From: Kitasatospora aureofaciens
Lineage (GTDB): Bacteria; Actinomycetota; Actinomycetes; Streptomycetales; Streptomycetaceae
Direction: 5' to 3'
Assembly (NCBI GenBank): GCA_000720845.1
Contig: JODU01000005.1
Location: 186,001 to 250,000 of the forward strand
DNA length: 64,000 nt
The position numbers and the translations under genes were made by a program. This document shows, piece after piece, positions 9,021-17,002 of the stretch; the stretch's first letter is position 1; each line of letters begins with the position of its first letter. Under the pieces are notes generated by a model. That model did no database searches. It was not told where the DNA came from and saw only the letters and a list, made by a program, of their open reading frames with translations.

Positions 9021-10091
9021 CTACCGGGGCAACACCACGACGTAGGCCGCGGGTTCCCGGTCCCCGGCCGCCATCAGAGCCGTGCGCACGACGGCCGCCT
9101 GGTGCTCCGGGCAGTCCCGCAGCTTGCGCGGGGTCAGGTGCACGACCGTGATCCCCAGCCGCTCCAGGTGCTCGCGCTTGCGGGCGTGCTCCGCCCAGGC
9201 GGCGTCGTCCTCGTGCTGCCGGTGCGCCCGGGTGTCCAGCTCCAGGGCCACCGCCTGCTCGGGCCAGAAGGCGTCCACGCCGCCCAGGTGGGGGCCGCCG
9301 GGCAGGCGCAGGTCGACGTTCCAGACCGGCTCGGGCAGGGCGTGCTCGCGCACCATCCGGTACAGCCGCTGCTCGGCCAGCGCCCGCCCCTCGGCGACCA
9401 GCGAGTCCACGGCGTCCACCACGTGCGGGCGGCTGAGCAGCCGGGCCCGGTTCAGCTCCCGCACCACCGCGGCCGGTTCGCAGTGCCCGCCGCGCACCGC
9501 CTCCGTCAGAAGCCGGCGGACCGTGCCCGGGTCGGTCAGCTCCGCCACCGCGTCCGCCAGGGCCCGGGCCACCGGTGCCACCGGGACCCCGGTCAGCTCC
9601 ACGGCGGTGGGCAGCGCGGCCGTGCGGACGACGCGCGCACACCCCGTCGTGCGCAGCCGGCGCAGCCGCGGGACCAGGACGTCGATGAGGTCCAGGGACG
9701 ACAGCGGGGGAGCGGCGGAGAAGCCGTGCAGCGTCAGCGCGGCCAGGCCGGTGATCATCGCCTCCGCGTAGGCCGGCACGGGTGGGTGCTCCCCGCCCGG
9801 CTGGACCGGCACGGAGGCGCTCACGCCGGGTGCCGCACCGGAGGCGCGGTCCCGCGCCGCGTAGAGCAGCACCGCGTGCAGGCGCTCGTCGCTGGTCGGC
9901 GGACCCGGGTGCAGCAGGACGACGTTCGGGAGGAGCTGCTGCCAGGGGCCGCCGGGCCGGCACTGCTCGTTGGTCTCCGCGACGGAGACACCGTGCGCCC
10001 GCAGCTGGGCGGCCGTCATCAGCCGGCGCCGGCCGCCGGCCAGTTCGTGGAGCGGGCGGGGGCGCGGGGTGAGCGGGGTGTTGTGCGTCAT
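9021..10091 (-). CDS. AbiEi-like / DUF559-like protein
   Basis: A 356-residue protein with no export signal. The N-terminal part (LMTAAQLRAHGVSVAETNEQC followed by WQQLLPNVVLLHPG) resembles the winged-helix start of AbiEi-type transcriptional regulators. The C-terminal part resembles DUF559/Vsr-like PD-(D/E)xK folds: the segment VDAFWPEQAVALELDTRAH supplies a D...E-x-D acidic set, followed by HARKREHLERLGITVVHLTPRKL. Such proteins are widespread single-copy genes in actinobacteria and are not clearly partnered with toxins; no AbiEii gene is adjacent. ATG 10091 has GGGAG at good spacing; the alternative TTG 10100 lies too close to it. The molecular role is undetermined. Confidence 0.7.
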   Translation of the reverse strand: MTHNTPLTPRPRPLHELAGGRRRLMTAAQLRAHGVSVAETNEQCRPGGPWQQLLPNVVLLHPGPPTSDERLHAVLLYAARDRASGAAPGVSASVPVQPGGEHPPVPAYAEAMITGLAALTLHGFSAAPPLSSLDLIDVLVPRLRRLRTTGCARVVRTAALPTAVELTGVPVAPVARALADAVAELTDPGTVRRLLTEAVRGGHCEPAAVVRELNRARLLSRPHVVDAVDSLVAEGRALAEQRLYRMVREHALPEPVWNVDLRLPGGPHLGGVDAFWPEQAVALELDTRAHRQHEDDAAWAEHARKREHLERLGITVVHLTPRKLRDCPEHQAAVVRTALMAAGDREPAAYVVVLPR

Positions 10092-10194
10092 GACCGGCAA
10101 TCTCCCGCGCCCGATCCGCCCCTTAACCCCTGTTACACGCCCATCGCCGAACCGGGACAGGGCCGCCCTGAAGGACGGGTGTTCGGATGCCGAA

Positions 10195-10227
10195 AACCCC
10201 TGGTCCGAATGGGTGGGACCAGGGGTT
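10195..10227 (-). terminator. Hairpin terminator downstream of pepN
   Basis: AACCCCTGGTCC (10195-10206) and GGACCAGGGGTT (10216-10227) form a perfect 12-bp stem with a 9-nt loop. Read on the minus strand it is followed by a short T run, so it would end transcription from the pepN gene at 10319-12901. Confidence 0.7.
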
Positions 10228-10318
10228 ACGGCTGCTCTTGACCGAATTCCGTAACGACGACGGAACGCTCAATCGTTGGCCAAGGCGGCAGTGCTCATGT
10301 CACGCCGAGCCCCACCGC

Positions 10319-12901
10319 TCACCGCCCGCCGCAGGCCCCGTCACAAGCCTGCGCCCGCAGGGCCCGCGCCAGATCGTCCCGCGCCTCCAGCACCAGCCTG
10401 CGCAGCGCCGGCGCCGCGTCCTCGTGCGCCGACAGCCACGCGTCGGTCGCGTCCAGCGTCTCCTGGGAGTCCCGCAGCGACGGGAACAGGCCCCGGACCA
10501 CGTCCATCCCGATCTGGATGGACCGCTCGGCCCACACCCGCTCGATCGCCGCGAAGTACTTCTCGGTGTACGGCGCGAGCAGCTCCCGCTGCGAGGGCTG
10601 CGCGAAGCCGGCGATGGTCGCCTCGACGAGGGCGTTGGACAGCTTGTCCGACTCGACGACCTGCGCCCAGGCCTGCGCCTTGACCACGTCGGAGGGCCGC
10701 GAGGCCAGGCAGCGCACCTGGTGCCGCTTGCCGGAGGCCGTGTCGTCGCGGGCCAGTTCGGCCGCCAGGACGCCCTCGTCGGCCGCGCCGTGGGCCGCGA
10801 GCGGGGCGAGGAAGACCCACCGCAGCTCCTGGTCCACGTCCAGCCCGTCGATCTTCTCCGTGCCCTCCAGCAGACCCCGGAGCACCGCCAGGTCCGCCTC
10901 CTCGGACGCCACCGACGCGAAGAACCGCGCCCACGCCAGCTGCTGCTCGCTGCCCGGCGCCGCGTCCCGCAGCTCGCGCAGCGCACCCTCGGCGAGCAGC
11001 CGCCCGCCCGTCTCCCGCCACTCGGGGGCGGCGTAGTGCACCAGCGCCGAGTCGGTCCAGGCGTGCAGCATCTGCAGGACGCCGATGTCGGACTCGCGCC
11101 CCGCGAACCGCAGCACCAGCTCCGCGAAGTCCCGGGCCGGCAGCAGCGCGTCCCGCGTCATGTTCCACAGCGCCGACCAGCACAGGGCACGGGCCAGCGG
11201 GTCGGTCAGCGCGCCCAGGTGCTCGCGCAGCGTCGCCAGCGAGGTGTCGTCGAAGCGCGTCTTGCAGTACGTGAGGTCGTCGTCGTTCACCAGGACCAGC
11301 TCCGGCGCCTGGGCACCGGCCAGCTCCGCCACCACCGTGCGCGGCCCCTCGACGTCCACCTCGGCGCGTGCGTACCGCTCCAAGGCGCCCTCGGCCGTAC
11401 GCCGGTACAGGCCCACCGCGACGCGGTGCGGGCGCAGTTCGGGGTGCGACTCGACCGCCTCCTGCACGACCGCCAGCTCGTCCACGCGGCCCTCGGCGCT
11501 CAGCAGCACCTGCGGGGTCAGCGAGTTGACGCCCGCCGTCTGGAGCCAGGAGCGCGACCAGGCGGCCATGTCCCGCCCACTGGTCTCCTCGAGGACGGAC
11601 AGCAGGTCGCCCAGGCGGGTGTTGCCGTACGCGTGACGCTTGAAGTAGCGCCGCGCGCCCTCCAGGAACGCGTCCTGCCCGACGTACGCCACCAGCTGCT
11701 TGAGCGCGGAGGCGCCCTTGGCGTAGGTGATGCCGTCGAAGTTGAGCTTGGCGTCCTCCAGGTCACGGATGTCGGCCGTGATCGGGTGGGTGGAGGGGAG
11801 CTGGTCGGCGCGGTACGCCCAGGCCTTGCGGCGGTTGGCGAAGGTGATCCAGGCGTCCTTGAACCGGGTCGCGTTGACGTTGGCGAACGCGCCCATGAAG
11901 TCCGCGAAGGACTCCTTCAGCCACAGGTCGTCCCACCACTCCATGGTGACCAGGTCGCCGAACCACATGTGCGCCATCTCGTGCAGGATCGTGTTGGCAC
12001 GGCCCTCGTACGACGCCCGCGTCACCTTCCCGCGGAAGATGTACTCCTCCCGGAAGGTCACCATCCCCGGGTTCTCCATCGCGCCGAGGTTGTACTCGGG
12101 CACGAAGGCCTGGTCGTACTTCCCGAAGGGGTAGGGGTAGTCGAAGTGGTCGTGGAAGAAGTCCAGGCCCTGCTTGGTGATCAGGAAGACGTCGTCGGCG
12201 TCGAAGTGCGGGGCGAGCCCCTTGCGGCACAGGGCGCCGAGCGGGATCTCCAGCCGGGTGCCGTCCTCGAAGGTCCGCTCGTAGGAATCCGTCACGTAGT
12301 GGTACGGACCGGCCACCACACACGTGATGTACGTCGAGATCGGCTTGGTCTCCGCGAACCGCCACACACCGTCGGCGCGCTCACCCGCGCCGTTGGACCA
12401 CACCGTCCACTCCTCGGGCGCGCGCACCTCGAAGCGGAAGGGCGCCTTGAGGTCGGGCTGCTCGAAGCCCGCGAAGACCCGGCGCGAGTCGGCCGGCTCG
12501 TACTGGGTGTACAGGTACACCTCGCCGTCCTCGGGGTCGACGAAGCGGTGCAGGCCCTCGCCGGTGCGGGAGTACGCGCACTGGGCGTCGACCACCAGCT
12601 CGTTGTCGGCGGCCAGGTCCTCCAGGGCGATCCGGGAGCCGTCGAAGACCTCGCTCGGGTCGAGGTCGCGGCCGTTCAGGGAGACGGCGGTGACACTCGG
12701 GGCGATCAGGTCGGCGAAGCTGCTCGCGCCGGGCTCGTTGCAGCGGAAGCGGATCGTGGTGACGGACCGGAACGTGCGCGGCCCCTCGCCCTGCGCGTCA
12801 CCGACGGCCGAGCGCACGTCGAGGGACACGTCGTACCCGTCGACGGACAGCAGGGCGGCCCGCTCCCGGGCCTCGTCGCGGGACAGATTCTCACCGGGCA
12901 C
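10319..12901 (-). CDS. pepN: Aminopeptidase N, M1 family
   Basis: A complete 860-residue cytoplasmic zinc aminopeptidase. GAMEN is at residues 273-277 and the zinc site HEMAH at 307-311, with the distal ligand Glu330 in LKESFADF, the standard HExxH-x18-E arrangement. The helical ERAP1-like C-terminal domain follows. GTG 12901 was preferred to GTG 12910 because GAGGGAG is then 8 nt upstream and the protein start aligns with the paralogue at 1-897. M1 aminopeptidases trim peptides produced by Clp and other proteases. It is divergent from the DsbA-like gene with about 170 bp between them; the same gene pair is adjacent in mycobacteria. The assignment is firm. Confidence 0.97.
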   Translation of the reverse strand: MPGENLSRDEARERAALLSVDGYDVSLDVRSAVGDAQGEGPRTFRSVTTIRFRCNEPGASSFADLIAPSVTAVSLNGRDLDPSEVFDGSRIALEDLAADNELVVDAQCAYSRTGEGLHRFVDPEDGEVYLYTQYEPADSRRVFAGFEQPDLKAPFRFEVRAPEEWTVWSNGAGERADGVWRFAETKPISTYITCVVAGPYHYVTDSYERTFEDGTRLEIPLGALCRKGLAPHFDADDVFLITKQGLDFFHDHFDYPYPFGKYDQAFVPEYNLGAMENPGMVTFREEYIFRGKVTRASYEGRANTILHEMAHMWFGDLVTMEWWDDLWLKESFADFMGAFANVNATRFKDAWITFANRRKAWAYRADQLPSTHPITADIRDLEDAKLNFDGITYAKGASALKQLVAYVGQDAFLEGARRYFKRHAYGNTRLGDLLSVLEETSGRDMAAWSRSWLQTAGVNSLTPQVLLSAEGRVDELAVVQEAVESHPELRPHRVAVGLYRRTAEGALERYARAEVDVEGPRTVVAELAGAQAPELVLVNDDDLTYCKTRFDDTSLATLREHLGALTDPLARALCWSALWNMTRDALLPARDFAELVLRFAGRESDIGVLQMLHAWTDSALVHYAAPEWRETGGRLLAEGALRELRDAAPGSEQQLAWARFFASVASEEADLAVLRGLLEGTEKIDGLDVDQELRWVFLAPLAAHGAADEGVLAAELARDDTASGKRHQVRCLASRPSDVVKAQAWAQVVESDKLSNALVEATIAGFAQPSQRELLAPYTEKYFAAIERVWAERSIQIGMDVVRGLFPSLRDSQETLDATDAWLSAHEDAAPALRRLVLEARDDLARALRAQACDGACGGR

Positions 12902-13072
12902 GGGCGGCACTCCCTCGGATGGTGTTCGGTACAGGCGGTGTCACGTGGTGTTCAGTATGCGGACAGCACCGATCCTGCCATGCACCCCTGACGCCCGGCA
13001 GCCGGGAATGGGTGGGCCGGGAAGCCGGTTGCCGGGAGAAAGGCCCGATCGCGCCGCCTCATGAGGAGAGAC

Positions 13073-13711
13073 ATGTCGGAGAAGACGCCCGTCGACTTCT
13101 GGTTCGACCCCCTGTGCCCCTGGGCCTGGATGACCTCCCGCTGGGTCCTGGAAGTGGAGAAGGTCAGGGACATCGAGGTCCGCTGGCACCTCATGAGTCT
13201 CGCCGTCCTCAACGAGGACAAGCTCGACGAGCTGCCCGCGGAGTACCGCGAGATGCTGGAGGTCAAGGCCTGGGGCCCGGTCCGCGTCGTCATCGCGGCC
13301 CAGGAGGAGCACGGCCCCGAGGTGCTCGGCGACCTCTACACCGCGCTCGGCACCCGCATCCACAACCAGGACGAGGGCCCGGGCCGGGACACGGTCGCCG
13401 CCGCCCTGAAGGACGTCGGCCTGCCCGAGTCGCTCATGGACCACTGGGACGACACCCCCTACGAGCCCCAGCTGCGCGCCTCCCACAAGGAGGGCATTGA
13501 CAAGGTCGGCCAGGAGGTCGGCACCCCGGTGATCGCCGTGCCCGGCGCCGACGGCGGGCAGCTCGCCTTCTTCGGCCCGGTCGTCACCCCGGCCCCCAAG
13601 GGCGAGGACGCCGCCAAGCTCTGGGACGGCACCCTCGCCGTGGCCTCCGTGCCGGGCTTCTACGAGATCAAGCGGACCCGCACCAAGGGCCCGGACTTCA
13701 GCAACCTGTAG
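13073..13711 (+). CDS. DsbA-family oxidoreductase, Rv2466c-like (mycothiol-linked), single active-site Cys
   Basis: A 212-residue thioredoxin-fold protein of the DsbA/2-hydroxychromene-isomerase branch, resembling the mycothiol-dependent nitroreductase Rv2466c: FWFDPLCPWAWMTSRW at the start, then AWGPVRVVIAAQEEHG and GTPVIAVP with the cis-proline. Rv2466c has a CPWC site; here it is Cys15-Pro-Trp-Ala18, so the resolving cysteine is missing and only monothiol chemistry with mycothiol is possible. ATG 13073 was chosen over ATG 13061 because GAGGAGAG lies directly before it. There is no signal peptide, so it is cytoplasmic. The neighbourhood (pepN, and further on rpiB and nei) mirrors the mycobacterial one. 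Substrate is not known. Confidence 0.85.
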   Translation: MSEKTPVDFWFDPLCPWAWMTSRWVLEVEKVRDIEVRWHLMSLAVLNEDKLDELPAEYREMLEVKAWGPVRVVIAAQEEHGPEVLGDLYTALGTRIHNQDEGPGRDTVAAALKDVGLPESLMDHWDDTPYEPQLRASHKEGIDKVGQEVGTPVIAVPGADGGQLAFFGPVVTPAPKGEDAAKLWDGTLAVASVPGFYEIKRTRTKGPDFSNL

Positions 13712-13725
13712 GTCCCCCGCGCACA

Positions 13726-13762
13726 GGAAGCCCCCGCGAGTCACGTCCTCGCGGGGGCTTCC
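13726..13762 (+). terminator. Strong hairpin terminator
   Basis: A perfect 15-bp stem, GGAAGCCCCCGCGAG (13726-13740) with its complement at 13748-13762, and a 7-nt loop. It lies between the convergent DsbA-like gene and sodF and can work in both directions. Confidence 0.85.
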
Positions 13763-13828
13763 CTCATTCCGCCTGCCCGGTGAAGGCTGAGAAGACGATC
13801 ACGAGGCAGGGCGATCGGGGGCCGGCGC

Positions 13829-14470
13829 TCAGGGGGCCAGCAGCAGGGTGCCGGTGCGGGACTTGGCGGCCGCGTAGCGCCTGGCCACGTCCTGCCAGTT
13901 GACGACGGCCCACATGGCGTCGATGAAGTCGACCTTCTGGTTCCTGTACTGGAGGTAGAAGGCGTGCTCCCAGGCGTCGAAGACCAGGATCGGGGTGGAG
14001 CCCTGGCCGACGTTGCCCTGGTGGTCGTAGATCTGCTCGACGATCAGCCGGCCGCTCAGGGGCTCGTGGGCCAGCACGCCCCAGCCCGAGCCCTGGGTGG
14101 TCGCGGCGGCCTTGGTGAGCTGCGCCTTGAATCCGGCGAAGGAGCCGAAGGACTCGGTGATCGCGTCGGCCAGCTCGCCCACGCCGTCCTCGGCCAGGGG
14201 CTCTCCGCCGCCGTCACCGGTCATGTTGTGCCAGTAGATCGAGTGCAGGATGTGACCGGAGAGATGGAAGGCCAGGTTCTTCTCCAGGCCGTTGATCGAG
14301 CCCCACGTCTCCTTGTCCCGCGCCTCGGCGAGCTGCTCCAGCGTGTCGTTGGCGCCCTTGACGTAAGCGGCGTGGTGCTTGTCGTGGTGCAGCTCGATGA
14401 TCTCGGGGCTGATCACGGGAGCCAGCGCGGAGTAGTCGTACGGCAGTTCAGGAAGCGTGTAGACGGGCAT
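13829..14470 (-). CDS. sodF: Iron superoxide dismutase
   Basis: This 213-residue enzyme converts superoxide to oxygen and hydrogen peroxide in the cytoplasm. The metal ligands expected for the Fe/Mn family are visible: His28 (ELHHDKHH), His76 (LHSIYW), Asp165 and His169 in the DAWEHAFY signature. Streptomyces has a nickel enzyme (SodN) and this Fe enzyme used when nickel is scarce. The start is ATG 14470 with GGAGGGG about 8 nt upstream. A consensus Nur box lies in its promoter region at 14494-14510, consistent with repression by Nur when nickel is present. In S. coelicolor sodF mRNA is additionally targeted by a small RNA from the sodN transcript; that cannot be checked here because sodN is not in this window. 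Confidence 0.96.
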   Translation of the reverse strand: MPVYTLPELPYDYSALAPVISPEIIELHHDKHHAAYVKGANDTLEQLAEARDKETWGSINGLEKNLAFHLSGHILHSIYWHNMTGDGGGEPLAEDGVGELADAITESFGSFAGFKAQLTKAAATTQGSGWGVLAHEPLSGRLIVEQIYDHQGNVGQGSTPILVFDAWEHAFYLQYRNQKVDFIDAMWAVVNWQDVARRYAAAKSRTGTLLLAP

Positions 14471-14493
14471 GGCGGGTCCCCTCCGACCTCATA

Positions 14494-14510
14494 TTGCAAA
14501 AGGCTTGCAA
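14494..14510. promoter_or_regulatory. Nur (nickel regulator) box in sodF promoter
   Basis: TTGCAA (14494-14499), five bases AAGGC, then TTGCAA (14505-14510). This is an exact match to the Nur box known from S. coelicolor, tTGCaa-N5-ttGCAA. It is 24-40 bp before the sodF start, where a bound repressor would block transcription. The site is read directly from the sequence; repression by nickel-loaded Nur is inferred from the known system. Confidence 0.9.
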
Positions 14511-14569
14511 GTGCACGCTAGCAGCAAGAGCCTTCGGAGGAGTGGAGGGGCGCGGTCCGGCCACACGGA

Positions 14570-14601
14570 AGGGCCCCCGCACACGTCCGTGCGGGGGCCC
14601 T
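14570..14601 (-). terminator. Hairpin terminator of the amino-acid permease gene
   Basis: A perfect 13-bp stem, AGGGCCCCCGCAC (14570-14582) and its complement (14589-14601), with a 6-nt loop. It lies just downstream of the permease stop at 14625 on the minus strand and insulates sodF. Confidence 0.8.
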
Positions 14602-14624
14602 CGGGTCGGTCCGTGCGCCGGGAG

Positions 14625-16010
14625 CTAGCCGCGGGCGGCTCCCCGTCGCTGCCGGGCGTAGCCGACGGCCGCCAGGGCCAGCGTCATCCCGCCCGTCGAG
14701 TACAGCTGCACCCGGGTGTCCGGCTCACGGGCCATCAGCACGAACACCGCGGCCATGCCCGCCAGCGCCACCCAGGTCAGCCACGGGAAGCCCCACATGC
14801 GCACGACCAGCTTCTCGGGCACCTCCCGCTCCAGGCGGCGGCGCAGCCGCAGCTGCGAGGCGGCGATGAAGATCCAGACGACCAGGATGACGGCGCCGAT
14901 CATGTTCAGCAGCCAGGAGAAGACGTCGTCCGGCCGCCAGTAGCTGAGCAGGACGCAGCCGAAGCCGAAGAGGGAGGAGACCAGCACCGCGATCCGCGGC
15001 ACCCCGCCCGACACCCGGCCCAGCACCTTCGGTCCCTGGCCCCGCTCGACCAGCGAGTAGCCGATGCGCGAGGCGCCGTAGATGTTGGCGTTCATCGCGC
15101 TCAGCAGCGCCACCAGCACCACGACGTTCATGAGCTGGCCCGCGCCCGGGATGCCCAGCTCGTCGAGGGCGGCGACGTACGGGCCCTTCTCGACGACCTC
15201 GGGGGAGTCCCACGGGACCAGGGTCACGATGACCGCCATCGAGCCGATGTAGAACAGCGCGATGCGCCACATCGCCGTCCGTACGGCGCTCGCCACGCCC
15301 TTGACCGGGTTCTCCGACTCGGCCGCCGCGATGGTGACCGTCTCCAGGCCGCCGTAGGCGAACACGGATGCGAGCAGGCCGATGATCAGGCCGTTGCCGC
15401 CGTTCGGCAGGAAGTCGTCCAGGTGGGAGGCGCCGGGGGAGTCGGTGCCCGGCAGGACGCCGCAGATCGCCAGCACGCCCAGCACCAGGAACAGCGAGAT
15501 CGCACCGACCTTGAGGGCGGCGAACCAGAACTCGAACTCGCCGAAGTTCTTCACCGCGGCCAGGTTCGTCCCGCAGAACACCACCATGAACAGCGCCACC
15601 CACGCCCACTCGGGCGTGCCCGGCAGCCAGCCGTGCACGATCTGCGCGGCACCGATGCCCTCCAGGCCGACGGCCGTGCACAGCAGCACCCAGAACGCCC
15701 AGCCCGCCGTGAAACCGGCCCACGGTCCGATCGCCCGCTCGGCGTGCGCGGAGAAGGAGCCCGAGGAGGGATACGCGGCGGACATCTCGCCCAGCATCCG
15801 CATCACCAGCATCACGAGGAGACCGGAGAGGGTGTAGGCGACCACGATCGAGGGCCCGGCGGCGGCGATGCCGGCCCCGGAGCCGACGAACAGCCCGGCG
15901 CCGATCACCCCGCCGAGGGCGATCATCGACAGGTGGCGCTGCTTGAGGCCGTGGGAGAGGGAGGAGTCCACCGGCTGCCGGGGCGCCTCGGTGGTGGTGC
16001 TGTTGGACAT
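14625..16010 (-). CDS. APC-family amino-acid permease
   Basis: A 461-residue inner-membrane transporter with about 12 hydrophobic segments. The N-terminal HLSMIALGGVIGAGLFVGSG is the hallmark of the AAT subfamily of APC permeases (AnsP, GabP, AroP, CycA-like), and GEFEFWFAALKV and PSSGSFSAHAERAIGPWAGF are equally typical. Substrate cannot be assigned from sequence alone. The start is ATG 16010 (MSNSTTTEAP), where a short polar N-terminus precedes the conserved block; the ribosome site is weak. It shares its layout and long blocks of sequence with the permease at 17003-18445, so the two are paralogues separated only by bioY. Confidence 0.9.
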   Translation of the reverse strand: MSNSTTTEAPRQPVDSSLSHGLKQRHLSMIALGGVIGAGLFVGSGAGIAAAGPSIVVAYTLSGLLVMLVMRMLGEMSAAYPSSGSFSAHAERAIGPWAGFTAGWAFWVLLCTAVGLEGIGAAQIVHGWLPGTPEWAWVALFMVVFCGTNLAAVKNFGEFEFWFAALKVGAISLFLVLGVLAICGVLPGTDSPGASHLDDFLPNGGNGLIIGLLASVFAYGGLETVTIAAAESENPVKGVASAVRTAMWRIALFYIGSMAVIVTLVPWDSPEVVEKGPYVAALDELGIPGAGQLMNVVVLVALLSAMNANIYGASRIGYSLVERGQGPKVLGRVSGGVPRIAVLVSSLFGFGCVLLSYWRPDDVFSWLLNMIGAVILVVWIFIAASQLRLRRRLEREVPEKLVVRMWGFPWLTWVALAGMAAVFVLMAREPDTRVQLYSTGGMTLALAAVGYARQRRGAARG

Positions 16011-16341
16011 GGAGCGGCTCGTCCAATGCGTGGGGGGACGTGGGCAGGGCAAAAGCGCCCACAGTTTCCGGTCTCGCGCCGCCCGGCGACAGCGGATGCC
16101 CACGATACGGACGGACCGGATACGGAACGTGATCATCCGAATGCGGGGTTCCGTTTACGGGTGACGCCCGCCTCACCCCCTCGGTGACCGGTGTCACCCG
16201 AGCCCAGGTGTAAGGCGCGCCCTTTGTCGGGAGCCCACCAAGCCGACGAGCTGGCCTTTGTCGAGCGCTGCTGGTGATCGGCCCCGGCCGCTGGGATAGC
16301 GTCGCGGTGTCCCGACATGTCCACACCACCGCGGAGTCCCC

Positions 16342-16926
16342 ATGAGCACCGCTGCCGTATCCGCCCGCCGCTCCGGGCAGGTCCTCGCCGACCTCATCCC
16401 CTCCTCCCGAGTCCGGGACGTCGCGCTCGTGGCGGGCGGCGCCGTGCTCACCGGCGTCGCGGCCCAGATCGCGGTGCCCGTGCCCGGCTCCCCGGTGCCG
16501 GTGACCGGCCAGACCTTCGCGGCACTGCTCGTCGGCACCGCGCTCGGCGCCCGCCGCGGCCTGCTCTCCCTCGCGCTGTACGCCCTGGTCGGCATGGCGG
16601 GCATGCCGTGGTTCGCGGAGGGCGGCTCCGGCACCGCGGCCCCCTCCCTCGGCTACGTCTTCGGCATGCTGCTCGCCGCCGCGGTCGTCGGCGCCCTGGC
16701 CCGCCGCGGCGCCGACCGCTCGGTGCTGCGCACGGCCGGCACCATGCTGCTGGGCGAGGCGATCATCTACGCCGTCGGCGTGCCCTACCTGGCCCTCGCC
16801 GCCGACATGTCCCTCACCGCCGCCGTCGCGGCCGGCCTCACCCCGTTCCTGATCGGCGACGCGCTCAAGGCCGCGCTGGCGATGGGCGTCCTGCCGACCG
16901 CCTGGAAGCTGGTCGACAAGCGGTAA
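16342..16926 (+). CDS. bioY: Biotin transporter S-component BioY
   Basis: A 194-residue membrane protein with about six hydrophobic segments, the substrate-binding subunit of an ECF-type biotin uptake system. Typical family features are VPVPGSPVPVTGQTFAALLVG, LGARRGLLSLALYALVGMAG, a Gly/Pro-rich GTAAPSLGYVFGMLLAA segment and the C-terminal LTPFLIGDALKAALA. No bioM or bioN (energising ATPase and T component) is adjacent, so it must share modules encoded elsewhere or work alone, as described for some BioY proteins. ATG 16342 follows GGAG at suitable spacing. Upstream (16179-16200) there is GGTGAC-N4-GTCACC, a possible operator, and CCTTTGTCG occurs twice (16221 and 16255); neither matches a biotin-regulator consensus I know. 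Confidence 0.92.
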   Translation: MSTAAVSARRSGQVLADLIPSSRVRDVALVAGGAVLTGVAAQIAVPVPGSPVPVTGQTFAALLVGTALGARRGLLSLALYALVGMAGMPWFAEGGSGTAAPSLGYVFGMLLAAAVVGALARRGADRSVLRTAGTMLLGEAIIYAVGVPYLALAADMSLTAAVAAGLTPFLIGDALKAALAMGVLPTAWKLVDKR

Positions 16927-16942
16927 CACGCCGCAGGCCCAC

Positions 16943-16988
16943 GAGAGGGGCCCGCCGGAGCGCAGCAGCTCTCCGGCGGGCCCCTCTC
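16943..16988. terminator. Bidirectional hairpin terminator, 18-bp stem
   Basis: Perfect complementary arms at 16943-16960 and 16971-16988 (GAGAGGGGCCCGCCGGAG and its complement) with a 10-nt loop. It lies between the convergent bioY and permease genes. Confidence 0.85.
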
Positions 16989-17002
16989 ACGTCCCGGGGC
17001 GG

